DNA of 64,000 nucleotides from a bacterium (GTDB lineage Bacteria > Bdellovibrionota > Bdellovibrionia > Bdellovibrionales > Bdellovibrionaceae): positions 95,153 to 159,152 of the forward strand of contig JAIELP010000009.1 in NCBI GenBank assembly GCA_019752925.1, in the 5' to 3' direction. The position numbers and the translations under genes are program-made. Each line of letters begins with the position of its first letter. Within the stretch, counting starts at the first letter, position 1. Shown here one piece after another: positions 36,520 through 47,030 of this stretch. The notes beneath the pieces were generated by a model. That model had not been told where the DNA came from, searched no databases, and saw only the letters and a list, made by a program, of their open reading frames with translations.

Positions 36520-37055
36520 GAGACGTAAGCCCCGATCAAAAACCCAGTGTGGATTTTAAAGCTTTAATCGATTTTTTAATCGATTTTGTTAAACATCCGG
36601 TACAGAAAATTTCAAATTTACCTGATTGGAACTGGGCTTCGCTTTTTGTGGTCCATTTAATCTTAGCGGTTGCTTCTGGTGTGCTCGCAGGCTTACTTAA
36701 ATTTAATTTTTACCGTGTTGCTGCCGGTTTATTTTTAATGCCGATCGTTTCTACAGTTGCAGCACTGATGATGAGTTTATTTTTATATTACTACTTTCAG
36801 TTTTTTGAAAACCGCACAGAAAACTTCCGCAAACTGTTTACTTTAGTGGTGTTAGCTTCTATTCCGTTTTATGTTTTTCAGATTTTTTCTGAATATCTTT
36901 CGGTTATATCAATTGTGGGTTTTGCCTTTTCCTCGTTATTGAGTATTGTAGGACTATGCGACAATTTCCGCGTTCAACGTCAAAGAGCATATAAAATTGT
37001 AGGTATTATCTTTGGCTTAGTTTTAGTGGCCTGGATTACAAACCACTTCACTTAA
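36516..37055 (+). CDS. polytopic membrane protein, Yip1-like
   Basis: This 179-residue protein has an N-terminal soluble stretch followed by about five hydrophobic segments (FVVHLILAVASGVLAGL, AAGLFLMPIVSTVAALMMSLFLYYYF, LVVLASIPFYVFQIF, VISIVGFAFSSLLSIVGL, IVGIIFGLVLVAWI). The spacing of five helices and the 'FRKLFTLVVLASIPFYV' block resemble Yip1/YIF1-type bacterial membrane proteins. Its function is unknown. It overlaps the upstream hypothetical gene by 4 bp and converges on dut. Confidence 0.55.
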   Translation: MRDVSPDQKPSVDFKALIDFLIDFVKHPVQKISNLPDWNWASLFVVHLILAVASGVLAGLLKFNFYRVAAGLFLMPIVSTVAALMMSLFLYYYFQFFENRTENFRKLFTLVVLASIPFYVFQIFSEYLSVISIVGFAFSSLLSIVGLCDNFRVQRQRAYKIVGIIFGLVLVAWITNHFT

Positions 37056-37062
37056 ATATAAC

Positions 37063-37506
37063 TTACGCTTTACCTGTTGAACCGAATCCACCGGCTCCCC
37101 GTTCAGTATCCGATAGGTCGCTTACTAACTCAAATTGCGCTTGGTAAATCGGGCAAACAACTAACTGAGCACAACGATCCTGATCCTGAATCACAACATC
37201 TTCCTGACCTAAATTGACTAAAATAACCTTAACTTCACCACGATAATCAGCATCGATGGTTCCCGGAGTATTCATTAAAGATAATCCATGCTTTGCAGCC
37301 CAGCCACTACGTGGACGCGCCTGAATTTCGTAACCCAGTGGGATTTCAAAAGATAAACCTGTAGGCACTAAAGCGCGCTCGCCTTTTTTAAGAGTTAAAG
37401 CTTTGCCTTCAAGCTGAGCTCTCACATCAAAACCGCTAGCACCTGCTGATTGGTAGGACGGCAACTCACCTTTAAAATGTGGCCAAGTTTTAATTTTCAT
37501 CTTCAT
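37063..37506 (-). CDS. dut: deoxyuridine triphosphatase (dUTPase)
   Basis: This 147-residue enzyme hydrolyses dUTP to dUMP and pyrophosphate. The family motifs are intact: GASGFDVRA (motif 1), RPRSGWAAKHGLSLMNTPGTIDADYRGEV (motifs 2 and 3, with the catalytic Asp), and the C-terminal ERGAGGFGSTG (motif 5), which closes over the substrate. The length is normal for trimeric dUTPases. It is the last gene of the long leftward block, 15 bp after the M16 peptidase gene. Confidence 0.95.
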   Translation of the reverse strand: MKMKIKTWPHFKGELPSYQSAGASGFDVRAQLEGKALTLKKGERALVPTGLSFEIPLGYEIQARPRSGWAAKHGLSLMNTPGTIDADYRGEVKVILVNLGQEDVVIQDQDRCAQLVVCPIYQAQFELVSDLSDTERGAGGFGSTGKA

Positions 37507-37521
37507 AAAGCCCCCTCTAAA

Positions 37522-38796
37522 TTATTTCGTAAATTTATAACTATTAAGCCATTCTTTATGCTGATTAAGCCCTGGGCCCACCAACACCACAGAAGTTTTG
37601 CTAAGATCCATGTATTTTTTAATATATTCTTTGATGGATTTTTCCGAAACTTTTTCAACTTCTTTAATAATCTGATCTACTGAGCGATAACCATTAAAAA
37701 TCATTTCATTTATACCCAGTGATGACATACGGTTTTCTATTTCATCAGACCCCATTAAAAGTTGCCCGCGAACCTGAGTTTTAAATAAATTAATATCGCT
37801 GGCTTTAATGCCGTCTTTTTTCAGTCTTAACAACTCATCTTTAATGATCTGAATAACACGTTTAACATTTTTAGCATCGGTACCGGCATAAACCGTTATA
37901 TTGCCGGAATCCACATTGGTATTCAGAGACGAAAACACCGAATAAGCTAGCCCGTTTTTCTCACGGATGTTTTGGTATAATCTAGAAGTCATCCCTCCAC
38001 CTAAAAGCGCATTCACCACAAAAGCCTCAAAGCGGTATTTGTCATGAAAACTTGTAGCCGGAAAACCCACCAAAATATGAGCCTGTTCCATATCGCGTTC
38101 ATAAATTTTATTAAATGTTTTCCAGCGCGGAGCACGCCTTACAGCTTTAGCTGTAAATCTTTTACGGGTGCGGAAAAACTTTTGGCATTGAATCACAAAC
38201 TGATCATGATCCACAGGTCCCGCAGCACTGATAATTAAATTTTCTCCCTGATAAAAGTGTTTGTAGAAATCCAAAACTTTTTTCTGAGTCATTTTTTCGA
38301 TGGTTTTACTTTCACCTAAAATCTGACGGCTTAACGGGTGGTTTTTATAAACGCCTTCAAAGAAGTAGTCATAAATTAAATCTTCCGGAGTATCGTCGCT
38401 CATGGCGATTTCCTGCAGAATTACTTTTTTCTCGAGCTCGAAATCCTTTTTTAAGAGTTTCATATTACAGACTAAGTCTGACAAAACTTCTAAACCGATT
38501 TTCCAGTCTTCTTTTAAAACTAAGCAGTGGTAGTTCGTGTATTCACGTGTGGTGTACGCATTAAGGTCACCGCCGAGAGATTCTAATGATTTTGCAATCT
38601 GATAGGCATTGCGGGTTTTTGTGCCTTTAAAAACCAAGTGCTCTACAAAATGCGATAAACCCACATCTTCCGGAGCTTCGTCGCGGGTTCCGGTAAGAAC
38701 CCACACCCCGATTGATACGGACTTTGAGTGCGAATGTTGTTCAGTCACAACACGCACTCCATTTGATAACACTGATTTTTTATATGCAGCACTCAT
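37522..38796 (-). CDS. M16-family zinc metallopeptidase
   Basis: This 424-residue protein has the inverted zinc motif HFVEH at residues 49-53 (HxxEH) with a downstream Glu in the LNAYTTREYTNYHCLV block. The second half is the inactive M16 domain (LVGFPATSFHDKYRFEAFVVNALLGGGMTSRLYQNIREKNGLAYSV). Members degrade or process peptides in the cytoplasm or envelope. There is no signal peptide. Location between pnp and dut is a gene order seen in other bacteria. The substrate is unknown. Confidence 0.9.
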   Translation of the reverse strand: MSAAYKKSVLSNGVRVVTEQHSHSKSVSIGVWVLTGTRDEAPEDVGLSHFVEHLVFKGTKTRNAYQIAKSLESLGGDLNAYTTREYTNYHCLVLKEDWKIGLEVLSDLVCNMKLLKKDFELEKKVILQEIAMSDDTPEDLIYDYFFEGVYKNHPLSRQILGESKTIEKMTQKKVLDFYKHFYQGENLIISAAGPVDHDQFVIQCQKFFRTRKRFTAKAVRRAPRWKTFNKIYERDMEQAHILVGFPATSFHDKYRFEAFVVNALLGGGMTSRLYQNIREKNGLAYSVFSSLNTNVDSGNITVYAGTDAKNVKRVIQIIKDELLRLKKDGIKASDINLFKTQVRGQLLMGSDEIENRMSSLGINEMIFNGYRSVDQIIKEVEKVSEKSIKEYIKKYMDLSKTSVVLVGPGLNQHKEWLNSYKFTK

Positions 38797-38825
38797 TGCT
38801 ACGCCTAGCTAGTCAAATCTAATGA

Positions 38826-40925
38826 CTATTGAGTTAACAAAGCTTTACGAGAAAGTTTGATACGACCAGCACGGTCTACTTCTAAAACTTTAACGTCAAT
38901 AACTTCGCCTTCTTTTAATACGTCTGTAACCTGACGAACGCGTTCGTTGGCAATTTCAGAAATATGTAAAAGACCTTGAGTATTAGGTAAGATTTCTACG
39001 AAGGCACCGAACTCAGCAATTTTCATAACTTTACCGCTGTATGTTTTTCCAACTTCAGCTTCAGCACAGATAGCTTCAATCATCGCAATAGCTTTTTTAG
39101 TCGCTAACGGATCAGCAGAAGCGATATTGATTGTACCATCGTCTTGAATTTCGATTTTAACACCGGTTTGTTCAGTGATGCTTCTGATTGTTTTACCACC
39201 AGAGCCGATAACTTCACGGATTTTGTCCGGTTTAATTTTAATAGTTTCAATACGTGGAGCAAATTCAGAAATTTGGCCGCGTGGAACTTTAATGACTTTT
39301 TCCATTTCAGTTAAGATGTGTAAGCGACCCTCTTTAGCCTGATTTAAAGCTGTTTCCATAACGGCAAAACTAACTGAGTCAATTTTGATATCCATTTGGA
39401 TGGCTGTAATACCTTGAGCTGAACCGGCCACTTTAAAATCCATATCACCTAAGTGATCTTCATCACCTAAGATATCTGTTAATACTGCTACGCGATCGCC
39501 TTCTTTAATAAGACCCATCGCAACGCCTGCAACATTAGCTTTAATTTTAACACCGGCATCTAAAAGAGCTAAGATACCCGCGCAAACCGTACCCATAGAG
39601 CTTGAACCATTAGATTCTAAAACTTCACCCACAATACGGATTGTGTAAGGGAAGTTAACATGATCAGGAATAACGGCTTTAATCGCGCGCTCTGCTAAGT
39701 TACCGTGACCGATTTCACGACGACCTTGACCACCAAAACGTCCCACTTCACCTACTGAGAATGGAGGAAAGTTGTAATGTAATAAGAATTTCTTTTTGTA
39801 AGTGCCGCCCAATCCTTCGATAGATTGTTCGTCGTCAGCTGTACCAAGTGTAACAGTACCTAAACACTGAGTCTCACCACGTTGGAATAAACCAGAACCA
39901 TGGGCTCTTGGTAAGAAACCAACTTCGTTAGAAATAGGACGAACTGTTTTTAAATCACGTCCGTCAATACGAGCACCTTTATCTAAAATCATAGAACGGG
40001 CCACTTTGTACTTAACATCTTCAACGATTGTTGAAAGTTCTTTTTCGCGTTGAGCACGTAATTTATCATCAGTGATTGTTTTTACTAATTGTTCTTTAAC
40101 CGTTGTTTTAGCTGTATCAAATGCATTGTAGCGATCTTGTTTGATCTTCATCGACATAGCATTTTCGATTAATGGTTTTAAAAGATTTTCTGCAGCTGTT
40201 TTAAAATCTGCATCAATAACTGCCGGTACAAAAGTACGTTTAGTCACTGAACCGGTTTTTTCTCTTAACTCATCTTGAATTTGTAAAAGAGGTAATAAAG
40301 ATTGATGACCGAATTTTAAAGCAGCTAAAGCATCAGCCTCAGTAATGAACTGAGCTTCACCTTCAACCATTAAGATACCATTTTTAGTTCCTGATACGAT
40401 GATGTCCATATCAGATTTAGCTTTTTGCTCTGGTGTTGGGTTCGCAATGAACTGTCCGTCAACGCGACCCACTTGGCACGCGGCTGTTGGGCCTGCAAAT
40501 GGAATATCAGAAATATGTAAAGCAGCCGATGCACCAACTGATGCTAAGATTTCAACTGGGAATGCGCCGTCAGCACTTAAAATTGTAGCTACAACCTGAG
40601 TGTCGTTTAAGTAACCTTCAGGAAATAAAGGTCTGATTGGACGATCGATAATACGTGCATTTAAAACTGATTCTGTAGAAGGCTTTGCTTCACGTTTGAA
40701 ATATCCACCTGGGATTTTACCGATAGCGTAGAATTTTTCTTGGAATTCAACTGAAAGAGGAAAAAAACCTTGATCAGGTTTTGCTTGTTTTGCGGAAACA
40801 ACAGTTACTAAAACTGAATTATTGCCTGAGCTTACTAAAACCGAACCATCAGCTTGTTTTGCTAAACGACCTGTTTCGATTTTGATCTGTTGTCCTGCGA
40901 TGGTTGTTGTTACTGTGTTAATCAT
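38826..40925 (-). CDS. pnp: polyribonucleotide nucleotidyltransferase (PNPase)
   Basis: This 699-residue exoribonuclease degrades RNA 3' to 5' by phosphorolysis. Two RNase PH domains are present (SVEFQEKFYAIGKIPGGYFKREAKPSTESVL; RAHGSGLFQRGETQCLGTVTLGT and FPPFSVGEVGRFGGQGRREIGHG), then a KH domain (IREVIGSGGKTIRSITEQTGVKIEI) and an S1 domain (GKTYSGKVMKIAEFGAFVEILPNTQGLLHISEI). AGGAG lies 4 bp before the ATG. It follows rpsO, as in many bacteria, with a hairpin between the two genes. Confidence 0.98.
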   Translation of the reverse strand: MINTVTTTIAGQQIKIETGRLAKQADGSVLVSSGNNSVLVTVVSAKQAKPDQGFFPLSVEFQEKFYAIGKIPGGYFKREAKPSTESVLNARIIDRPIRPLFPEGYLNDTQVVATILSADGAFPVEILASVGASAALHISDIPFAGPTAACQVGRVDGQFIANPTPEQKAKSDMDIIVSGTKNGILMVEGEAQFITEADALAALKFGHQSLLPLLQIQDELREKTGSVTKRTFVPAVIDADFKTAAENLLKPLIENAMSMKIKQDRYNAFDTAKTTVKEQLVKTITDDKLRAQREKELSTIVEDVKYKVARSMILDKGARIDGRDLKTVRPISNEVGFLPRAHGSGLFQRGETQCLGTVTLGTADDEQSIEGLGGTYKKKFLLHYNFPPFSVGEVGRFGGQGRREIGHGNLAERAIKAVIPDHVNFPYTIRIVGEVLESNGSSSMGTVCAGILALLDAGVKIKANVAGVAMGLIKEGDRVAVLTDILGDEDHLGDMDFKVAGSAQGITAIQMDIKIDSVSFAVMETALNQAKEGRLHILTEMEKVIKVPRGQISEFAPRIETIKIKPDKIREVIGSGGKTIRSITEQTGVKIEIQDDGTINIASADPLATKKAIAMIEAICAEAEVGKTYSGKVMKIAEFGAFVEILPNTQGLLHISEIANERVRQVTDVLKEGEVIDVKVLEVDRAGRIKLSRKALLTQ

Positions 40926-40992
40926 GTGACTCCTATGTCTGAATATGTCTGAACTTTTTTTAATGATGAAAGTTGAAAAGCTCTAAAACTTC

Positions 40993-41014
40993 GAAGGCCC
41001 TATTAAGGGCCTTC
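40993..41014 (-). terminator. hairpin between rpsO and pnp
   Basis: GAAGGCCC and GGGCCTTC form a perfect 8-bp stem with a 6-nt loop, 20 bp after the rpsO stop. On the minus strand it is followed by a T-poor tract (GAAGTTTTAGAG), so it is either a weak terminator or an RNA-processing hairpin, as seen between these genes in E. coli. Confidence 0.55.
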
Positions 41015-41034
41015 TGTGCGAACTTAAATTTTGA

Positions 41035-41304
41035 TTATTTACGGATGTCTAATGCCGCGATTAATTTTTCGTAACGGCCTTGGTCTTTACCTTTAAGGTA
41101 GTCTAATAATTTACGACGTTGATTTACACATTTGATAAGACCTTGACGACCGTGGTGATCTTTTTTGTGTGTAGAAAAGTGACCTGACATATCGTTGATA
41201 CGTGCAGTTAATAAAGCAACTTGAACTTCTGGTGATCCAGTGTCTAAGTCTGCTGTTTTAAATTTTTTAAGAATTTCTGATTTTTGAACTTTTGTTACTG
41301 CCAT
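41035..41304 (-). CDS. rpsO: 30S ribosomal protein S15
   Basis: This 89-residue protein starts at the ATG at 41304 ([15 protein letters not shown]). An upstream in-frame start would add 21 unlikely residues and lacks a ribosome binding site, while AGGAG lies 7 bp before 41304. The S15 signature [51 protein letters not shown] is complete, and 89 residues is the standard length. S15 binds the three-way junction of 16S rRNA early in assembly. Confidence 0.97.
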   Translation of the reverse strand: MAVTKVQKSEILKKFKTADLDTGSPEVQVALLTARINDMSGHFSTHKKDHHGRQGLIKCVNQRRKLLDYLKGKDQGRYEKLIAALDIRK

Positions 41305-41429
41305 TAAAGCGCTCCTGTTTGTAAGTCCGAAGACTTGGTTTGTTTTTCTATCCCCTGATAACGTCATGGCTGACGATATCCGAGACAGAGGAATTTTTTA
41401 TCAATCTAAAGCGAAATATTCAAGGGTTT

Positions 41430-42320
41430 TCAGCAGTTAAAGACTCTTTTAATCTTAAAGCCCTGACCTTTTTCAAGCCCTATTAAAGCCAGCAATTTAC
41501 CCTTTTCCTCAGGCAATATCTGAATAATTTCGTCGTGGTCTGGATTAAAGCGTGTAATCAATTGTGTGCGCAATGGATGGCTGATTTGGCCATTTTTCAT
41601 CAAAGTAGCATCCTGACCCGACACCCTGATGGATTTCACACCTTTCAGTGCTCGGTCCAAAGGGATCAGCCTATTGCTTACTTCCTGAGCTGGAATGGAT
41701 TCCAATTGCTCCAAAGTAACCGCATCTTTCAGGCTAAACTGATGGGACGATGTGCGTTCCAAGCTCTGCATTGTGGCCCCACAGCCTAACTGCTGCCCCA
41801 AAAGCTCTACCCAGGAACGTATGAAACTTCCTTTAGAACAATGTAAACTGAACTGTAATTTTTCTTCACAGAGTTCAACATTCCAGAATTTCATAATTTT
41901 TTTTGGCTGTGCTATCACTTCACCTTCGCGCGCGTACTCGTAAAGTTTTTTGCCATCAATTTTTTTAGCCGAGAACATCGGAATAGGTAACTCAAACTCA
42001 CCTTTAATATTTAAAGCGGTTTCATTAATTTCATTTATATTCTGCTGCACAGTTTTTTCAGCTAAAACGCTTCCGGTTACATCCAAAGTGTCAGTTGTAA
42101 CTCCTAGCTTAACTCCGACTTTATAAGACTTATCGCCTTCAGTTACGTAAGAGCTTAGCTTAGTGGCTTCGCCAATTAATAACACCATTAAGCCCGTTGC
42201 TAAGGGATCTAAAGTGCCGGAGTGACCCACTTCTTTAGTGTGAAGAATGCGTCGCACACGGCTCACAACATCATGGCTTGTGAGGCCCTGTGGTTTATTA
42301 ATTAAAAGTAATCCGTTCAA
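41430..42320 (-). CDS. truB: tRNA pseudouridine(55) synthase
   Basis: This 296-residue enzyme converts U55 in the T-loop to pseudouridine. The N-terminal MNGLLLINKPQGLTSHDVV and the catalytic GHSGTLDPLATGLMVLLIGEATKL (catalytic Asp in LDPLATG) are intact. KSYKVGVKLGVTTDTLD and the C-terminal PUA-like region (RVSGQDATLMKNGQI) are also present. It overlaps rbfA by 4 bp. Confidence 0.95.
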   Translation of the reverse strand: MNGLLLINKPQGLTSHDVVSRVRRILHTKEVGHSGTLDPLATGLMVLLIGEATKLSSYVTEGDKSYKVGVKLGVTTDTLDVTGSVLAEKTVQQNINEINETALNIKGEFELPIPMFSAKKIDGKKLYEYAREGEVIAQPKKIMKFWNVELCEEKLQFSLHCSKGSFIRSWVELLGQQLGCGATMQSLERTSSHQFSLKDAVTLEQLESIPAQEVSNRLIPLDRALKGVKSIRVSGQDATLMKNGQISHPLRTQLITRFNPDHDEIIQILPEEKGKLLALIGLEKGQGFKIKRVFNC

Positions 42321-42715
42321 TCAATATCCTCATCAAGCGATTTAGCGACTTGAGGATCTTTTGAAATTTCATCGAGGATTTTTTCGATTTTCAGAATTTT
42401 TTCTACTGTTTCATCGTTACGGAAAGTTAGTTTCGGGCAGTAACGCATTTTTAAAACATGACCGATTTCATCCTGAATATCCACAGCCCAAGTTTGTAAA
42501 ACTTCAGCTACATCAACATTTTTAGATTCTTCGTCAGGAGAAAAGTAAGTTAAAAACACAGTGGCATTACGGAAATCTGCCGGCATTTGTACGCGAGTAA
42601 CTGTCACTACACCGGGAAGGTCGTTCTTAAGCTGGCGGATAATAAAGTTCGAGATCAACTCCTGAACTTCTTTTTCCACTCTTATTTTACGACGACCATC
42701 GCCCGTGTTTTTCAT
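42317..42715 (-). CDS. rbfA: ribosome-binding factor A
   Basis: This 132-residue protein matches RbfA, a KH-fold factor that helps mature the 16S 5' end. It shows RIRVEKEVQELISNFI, then DLPGVVTVTRVQMPADFRNATVFLTYF and a C-terminal 'LKMRYCPKLTFRNDETVEKILKI' block. A short acidic tail (KSLDEDID) follows. It lies between infB and truB in the nusA-infB-rbfA-truB operon. Confidence 0.95.
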   Translation of the reverse strand: MKNTGDGRRKIRVEKEVQELISNFIIRQLKNDLPGVVTVTRVQMPADFRNATVFLTYFSPDEESKNVDVAEVLQTWAVDIQDEIGHVLKMRYCPKLTFRNDETVEKILKIEKILDEISKDPQVAKSLDEDID

Positions 42716-42733
42716 ACAATTACTCTTTCAAAG

Positions 42734-45604
42734 CTAGTTTAGAGGAGTTAACTCTCTAGCAATTTCTTCTTTCATATAAGCTTCAATGACGTCACCAACT
42801 TTAATGTCGTTGAAGTTTTCAATGCCGATACCGCACTCAAAACCTTCAGCCACTTCTTTTGCATCATCTTTAAAACGTTTTAATGAAGCTAACTTGCCTT
42901 CGTATACGATTTTGCCGTCACGAACCAAGCGAAGCATATTAGATCTTTGGATTTTGCCTTTAGTAACAGAACAACCCGCGATCACACCTAGCTTAGGAAC
43001 ACTGAAGATATTACGAACTTCAGCCGTACCCATAACTTTTTCAACTAACTGAGGAGTTAACATACCCGTCATAGCTTTTTTAATTTCATCTACCATTTCG
43101 TAAACAATTGAATACGTTCTGATGTCGACACCCAATTGCTTAGCTTTGGCTTGAGCGTTATTGTCGGGACGAACGTTAAAACCAATGACGATACCTTTAG
43201 ATGTATGAGCTAACATAACGTCATTTTCAGTTACGCCACCCACTGCTGCGTGAACAATTTTATTTTTAACTTCTACTGAAGTTAATTTGTTGAGCATTCC
43301 TTGAATGGCTTCAAGAGAACCATGTACGTCAGCTTTTAAAATGATATTGAATTCTTTAAGGTCACCTTGAGTGACTTTATTGAACATATCTTCCAATGAA
43401 ATTTTCTTACCAGAGTTTTCAGCTAAAGTCTGAGCTTTACGAACGCCCACTACTTCTTCAGCCGTTTTTTCGTCGACTACAACGTCAAACCTATCGCCTG
43501 CTGCCGGAACACCTTCAAGGCCTAAAACCTCTACTGGTAAACCCGGAGTTACAGTCTGAACTCTTTCGCCTTTATCATTGGTTAAAGACTTAACTTTACC
43601 TTTCATGCTGCCGGCTACGATATAATCGCCGATATTAACATGACCGTCTTTTACTAAGATTGTTGCAACTGCGCCGCGACCTTTTTCAAGTTTCGCTTCG
43701 ATAACTAAACCCGTACCTGATTTTTCAGGGTTGGCTTTTAGCTCTGCAACTTCAGCTAATAATTTAATATTTTCTAATAATTCTTTAATACCTGTACGTT
43801 TGATCGCAGACACTTCACAGAAAATTGTATTTCCGCCCCATTCTTCTGGAACGATTTCAAATTCTGTTAATTGTTGCTTAATACGATCTGGATTTGCACC
43901 TGGCTTATCCATTTTATTAACCGCAACGATCATTGGAACACCGGCCGCTTTAGCATGATTAACAGCTTCCGCCGTTTGCGGCATCATACCGTCATCAGCT
44001 GCTACCACGATAATCGCGATATCAGTTGCATTGGCTCCACGCGCACGCATAGCTGTGAACGCTTCATGGCCCGGAGTATCTAAGAACGTAATCAAGCTTC
44101 CGTCTTCAGTTTTAACTGAGTACGCACCGATATGCTGAGTGATACCGCCGGCTTCGCCCGCAGCTACATCCGCATTACGGATAGCATCTAATAATGAAGT
44201 TTTACCGTGATCGACGTGACCCATTACCGTCACAACTGGAGGACGAATAACAGCTTCTGCATCCAAATTACCAAATTGTGTATCAACGACGATTTCATCC
44301 GCAGTGCGGTAAGTGTTTTGCGCTTCCCAGCCAAACTCCGGAGCAATTAAAGCTATCGTATCAAAATCTAAATCCGTATTAACGTTACCCATCACACCAT
44401 TGGTCATTAAAGCTTTAATTAACTGAGTGGCTTTAAGTCCCATTTCGATAGCGGCATCGCCCACTTTAATTTTGTTATTAACTTTTAAAATACGTTTTGA
44501 AGCTTTAGGTGTAGTGATCTGAGTTTTTTGAGCCATACGGTTTAAAACACCAGATTTCTTTTTCGGTTGGAAAACCATTTCACGTTTTCTGAATTCAACC
44601 GCATTAAAGCTTTGTAATAATTCTTCTTGTTCTTTTTCTTTAGCCGACAATCCACCTGTTGATGCAGGAGCCGGAGCGCCACCAAATTTTTTAGCGCGTT
44701 TATCGAAATCGCGTTTTTGTTGTTCAAAGTCAGTTGTCGGAATGACCGGATCTGGCATTTGAGCTACGAAACCTGCGCGGATATTTCTACCGCCGGCTTG
44801 AGGTCTTGCATTAAATCCACCGCCGCCAGTTCCAGTATTTTGACCACCTGGGCGTTGATATCCACCGCCGCCAGCGCCACCTTGAGGACGAGGACCGCGA
44901 TTGTAACCTTGATCAGAACCCGCTGGGGCTTGAACACGGCTTAAATCCATACGACCAATAATATTACGTTTAGGCATGGCAACATTAGCTGAGCTTGATA
45001 CTCCGCTATCGCCGATATTAACTTCTTTTTTACGAGCTACAGGTTTCACTTCTGCAACCGGAGCCGCCGCAACTGGTGCCGGGGCTTCTGTTTTTGCTTC
45101 AACAACTGCGGCCTTAGGCGCTTCTGCCTGAATTACAGGAGCTGCTTCTGCAGCTTCATGAACAGCTTCAACTTGAGTTTCTGCTTTTGCAGCTACTTTA
45201 GCTTTTGGCTCTTCCGCAATTTCCATCTCTTTTGTTTTACGACGAATAACTGAAGATGATTTTGCGGTAGCCACAGGTTTTTCTGCAGCCACAGCAGCTT
45301 CAGCAGCGGCAGCGGTTTTTGCGGCAGCTGCTTTTTTAACAGAAGCTGTTGTTACGATAGTAGGTCCCGCAACTTCAGTTGTTTTTTTAGCAGCGGGTTT
45401 ACGCGCAGCTGCCTTCTTAGGTTTTTCTTCTGTTGCAGGCGTTGCTGGCCCCGCTAATTTAGCTTTAACTTGCTCAAGAACTTCAGGCTCTAATACCGCC
45501 ATGTGGTTTTTAACTGGTAGACCCCACTCTTTGATTTTATCCATCAAAGCCAATGGTGGCATACCAATTTCTTTTGCATACTCGATAACTGTTGGATTAC
45601 TCAC
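42734..45604 (-). CDS. infB: translation initiation factor IF-2
   Basis: This 956-residue GTPase delivers initiator tRNA to the 30S subunit. The start is a GTG at 45604. An N-terminal IF2_N helix domain ([24 protein letters not shown]) is followed by a long Ala/Lys/Pro-rich low-complexity segment and a Gly/Gln/Arg-rich stretch. The G domain is canonical: [29 protein letters not shown] and SAI. C-terminal domains include the KGVIVGF-like '[12 protein letters not shown]' and C2 ([23 protein letters not shown]). It is longer than E. coli IF-2 (890), mainly through the linker. Confidence 0.97.
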   Translation of the reverse strand: MSNPTVIEYAKEIGMPPLALMDKIKEWGLPVKNHMAVLEPEVLEQVKAKLAGPATPATEEKPKKAAARKPAAKKTTEVAGPTIVTTASVKKAAAAKTAAAAEAAVAAEKPVATAKSSSVIRRKTKEMEIAEEPKAKVAAKAETQVEAVHEAAEAAPVIQAEAPKAAVVEAKTEAPAPVAAAPVAEVKPVARKKEVNIGDSGVSSSANVAMPKRNIIGRMDLSRVQAPAGSDQGYNRGPRPQGGAGGGGYQRPGGQNTGTGGGGFNARPQAGGRNIRAGFVAQMPDPVIPTTDFEQQKRDFDKRAKKFGGAPAPASTGGLSAKEKEQEELLQSFNAVEFRKREMVFQPKKKSGVLNRMAQKTQITTPKASKRILKVNNKIKVGDAAIEMGLKATQLIKALMTNGVMGNVNTDLDFDTIALIAPEFGWEAQNTYRTADEIVVDTQFGNLDAEAVIRPPVVTVMGHVDHGKTSLLDAIRNADVAAGEAGGITQHIGAYSVKTEDGSLITFLDTPGHEAFTAMRARGANATDIAIIVVAADDGMMPQTAEAVNHAKAAGVPMIVAVNKMDKPGANPDRIKQQLTEFEIVPEEWGGNTIFCEVSAIKRTGIKELLENIKLLAEVAELKANPEKSGTGLVIEAKLEKGRGAVATILVKDGHVNIGDYIVAGSMKGKVKSLTNDKGERVQTVTPGLPVEVLGLEGVPAAGDRFDVVVDEKTAEEVVGVRKAQTLAENSGKKISLEDMFNKVTQGDLKEFNIILKADVHGSLEAIQGMLNKLTSVEVKNKIVHAAVGGVTENDVMLAHTSKGIVIGFNVRPDNNAQAKAKQLGVDIRTYSIVYEMVDEIKKAMTGMLTPQLVEKVMGTAEVRNIFSVPKLGVIAGCSVTKGKIQRSNMLRLVRDGKIVYEGKLASLKRFKDDAKEVAEGFECGIGIENFNDIKVGDVIEAYMKEEIARELTPLN

Positions 45605-45639
45605 GCTATTCTATTCCCTTCGTGCTTTCTCTCGTCAGC

Positions 45640-47019
45640 TTACTCTTGCCCTAATTTAGACAATTCAGCTTTTAACTGCTCTTCCGCACGTTGTTTTGCA
45701 GAAGATGTGTTCTCAACAGGTTTAGCCTGAGGAGATGTTGGAACAGGTAAACCCTGTTCTTCGTATTTTTTAATTAAAGCAGTGGTCTCTTGAACTAACT
45801 TAGCCGCTTTATCTGGATCATCGTAACCAGGAATAGTCATGATCTCTTCTACTTTTGCAGTAGCTAAAGATTGGAATGAACCAAAACCTGATTGGAAAAT
45901 ATTCTGAGCCATAGTTTCAGACATACCTGGAATTAACATTAAATTGAAAATAGACTCTGCCGTACGTGCAGAAGTTGCTGAAACAGAAATAATATCTAAT
46001 TTCCAACCAGTTAATTTAGCGGCTAAACGAACATTTTGTCCTTTTTTACCGATAGCTAAACTTAATTGCTGGTCAGGAACTACGATTTCCATTTCTTTGT
46101 TTTCTTCATCTAAGAATACTTTTGAAATTTCAGCCGGAGCTAAAGCATTACAAGCAAAGCGCGTAACGTCTTCGTCCCACATAACGATATCAATTTTTTC
46201 GCCTTTTAATTCCTGTACGATATTTTGTACACGGGAACCCTTCATACCCACACAAGCTCCAACCGGATCAACCGAGTTGTCTTTTGTGCGTACGGCAATT
46301 TTTGCACGTTGTCCCGGTTCACGGGCCGCTGACATAATTTCAACAATACCGTCGTAAATTTCAGGAACTTCCATTTCAAATAATTTAACTAAATAACGTT
46401 CATCCGCACGTGACATGATAATTTGTGGTCCGCGAGTTGTTTGACGAACTTCCGATAAGTAACCTTGAATACGGTCACCTGGCTTGTACATTTCACCTGG
46501 AATTTGTTCGCGAGGTGGAATGTGAGCTTCAGTTCTTCCTAAGTCTACAACGATGGCGCCTTTTTCAACACGACGAGCAATACCGGAAGCGATTTCACCT
46601 TTACGTTGTTCAAATTCAGAGAAAATGATTTCACGTTCAGCATCACGTACTTTTTGTAAAATAATTTGCTTAGCCGTTTGCGCAGCAATACGACCTAAAT
46701 CAGAAGAATCTAATTTAATACCGATTGAATCATCTAACTGAGCACCTGGATCTAATTTTAAAGCTTCGTCTAATGGAATTTCAACTTCTTCGTCGATGAA
46801 TTTTTCACGTTCAACAACTTCTTTGAATTCATATAATTCAACTTCGCCAGTGTCTTCATTGTACTGAGCTTCGATTTCACGATAGGTACCGTATTTTTTA
46901 CGGGCCGCTACTAACATCGCTTGCTTTACAGCATCAATAACAACTTCTTTATCGATACCTTTATCTTTTCCAACTTGGTCGATAACCTTTGCTAAGTCTG
47001 AAAATAAATTTTCTGCCAT
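45640..47019 (-). CDS. nusA: transcription termination/antitermination factor NusA
   Basis: This 459-residue protein has the NusA N-terminal RNAP-binding domain (KVIDQVGKDKGIDKEVVIDAVKQAMLVAARKKYG), an S1 domain (GEIASGIARRVEKGAIVVDLGRTEAHIPPREQIPGE), two KH domains (VGACVGMKGSRVQNIVQELKGEKIDIV; LSLAIGKKGQNVRLAAKLTGWKLDI) and a C-terminal helix-hairpin-helix repeat (LMLIPGMSETMAQNIF). It affects pausing and termination and antitermination of rRNA operons. It lies 11 bp downstream of rimP. Confidence 0.97.
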   Translation of the reverse strand: MAENLFSDLAKVIDQVGKDKGIDKEVVIDAVKQAMLVAARKKYGTYREIEAQYNEDTGEVELYEFKEVVEREKFIDEEVEIPLDEALKLDPGAQLDDSIGIKLDSSDLGRIAAQTAKQIILQKVRDAEREIIFSEFEQRKGEIASGIARRVEKGAIVVDLGRTEAHIPPREQIPGEMYKPGDRIQGYLSEVRQTTRGPQIIMSRADERYLVKLFEMEVPEIYDGIVEIMSAAREPGQRAKIAVRTKDNSVDPVGACVGMKGSRVQNIVQELKGEKIDIVMWDEDVTRFACNALAPAEISKVFLDEENKEMEIVVPDQQLSLAIGKKGQNVRLAAKLTGWKLDIISVSATSARTAESIFNLMLIPGMSETMAQNIFQSGFGSFQSLATAKVEEIMTIPGYDDPDKAAKLVQETTALIKKYEEQGLPVPTSPQAKPVENTSSAKQRAEEQLKAELSKLGQE

Positions 47020-47030
47020 AATTCCCCCAA

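Noticed and set aside
40993..41014. S15 autoregulatory leader RNA
   Set aside because: The hairpin is after rpsO, not before it. The 125-bp region upstream of rpsO showed no clear pseudoknot or S15-binding mimic.
44640..45420. Repetitive Ala/Lys/Pro and Gly/Gln/Arg coding in infB as a repeat array or CRISPR-like region
   Set aside because: The repetition is protein-level low complexity of the IF-2 linker. No regularly spaced identical DNA repeats are present, and no CRISPR or cas gene was seen.
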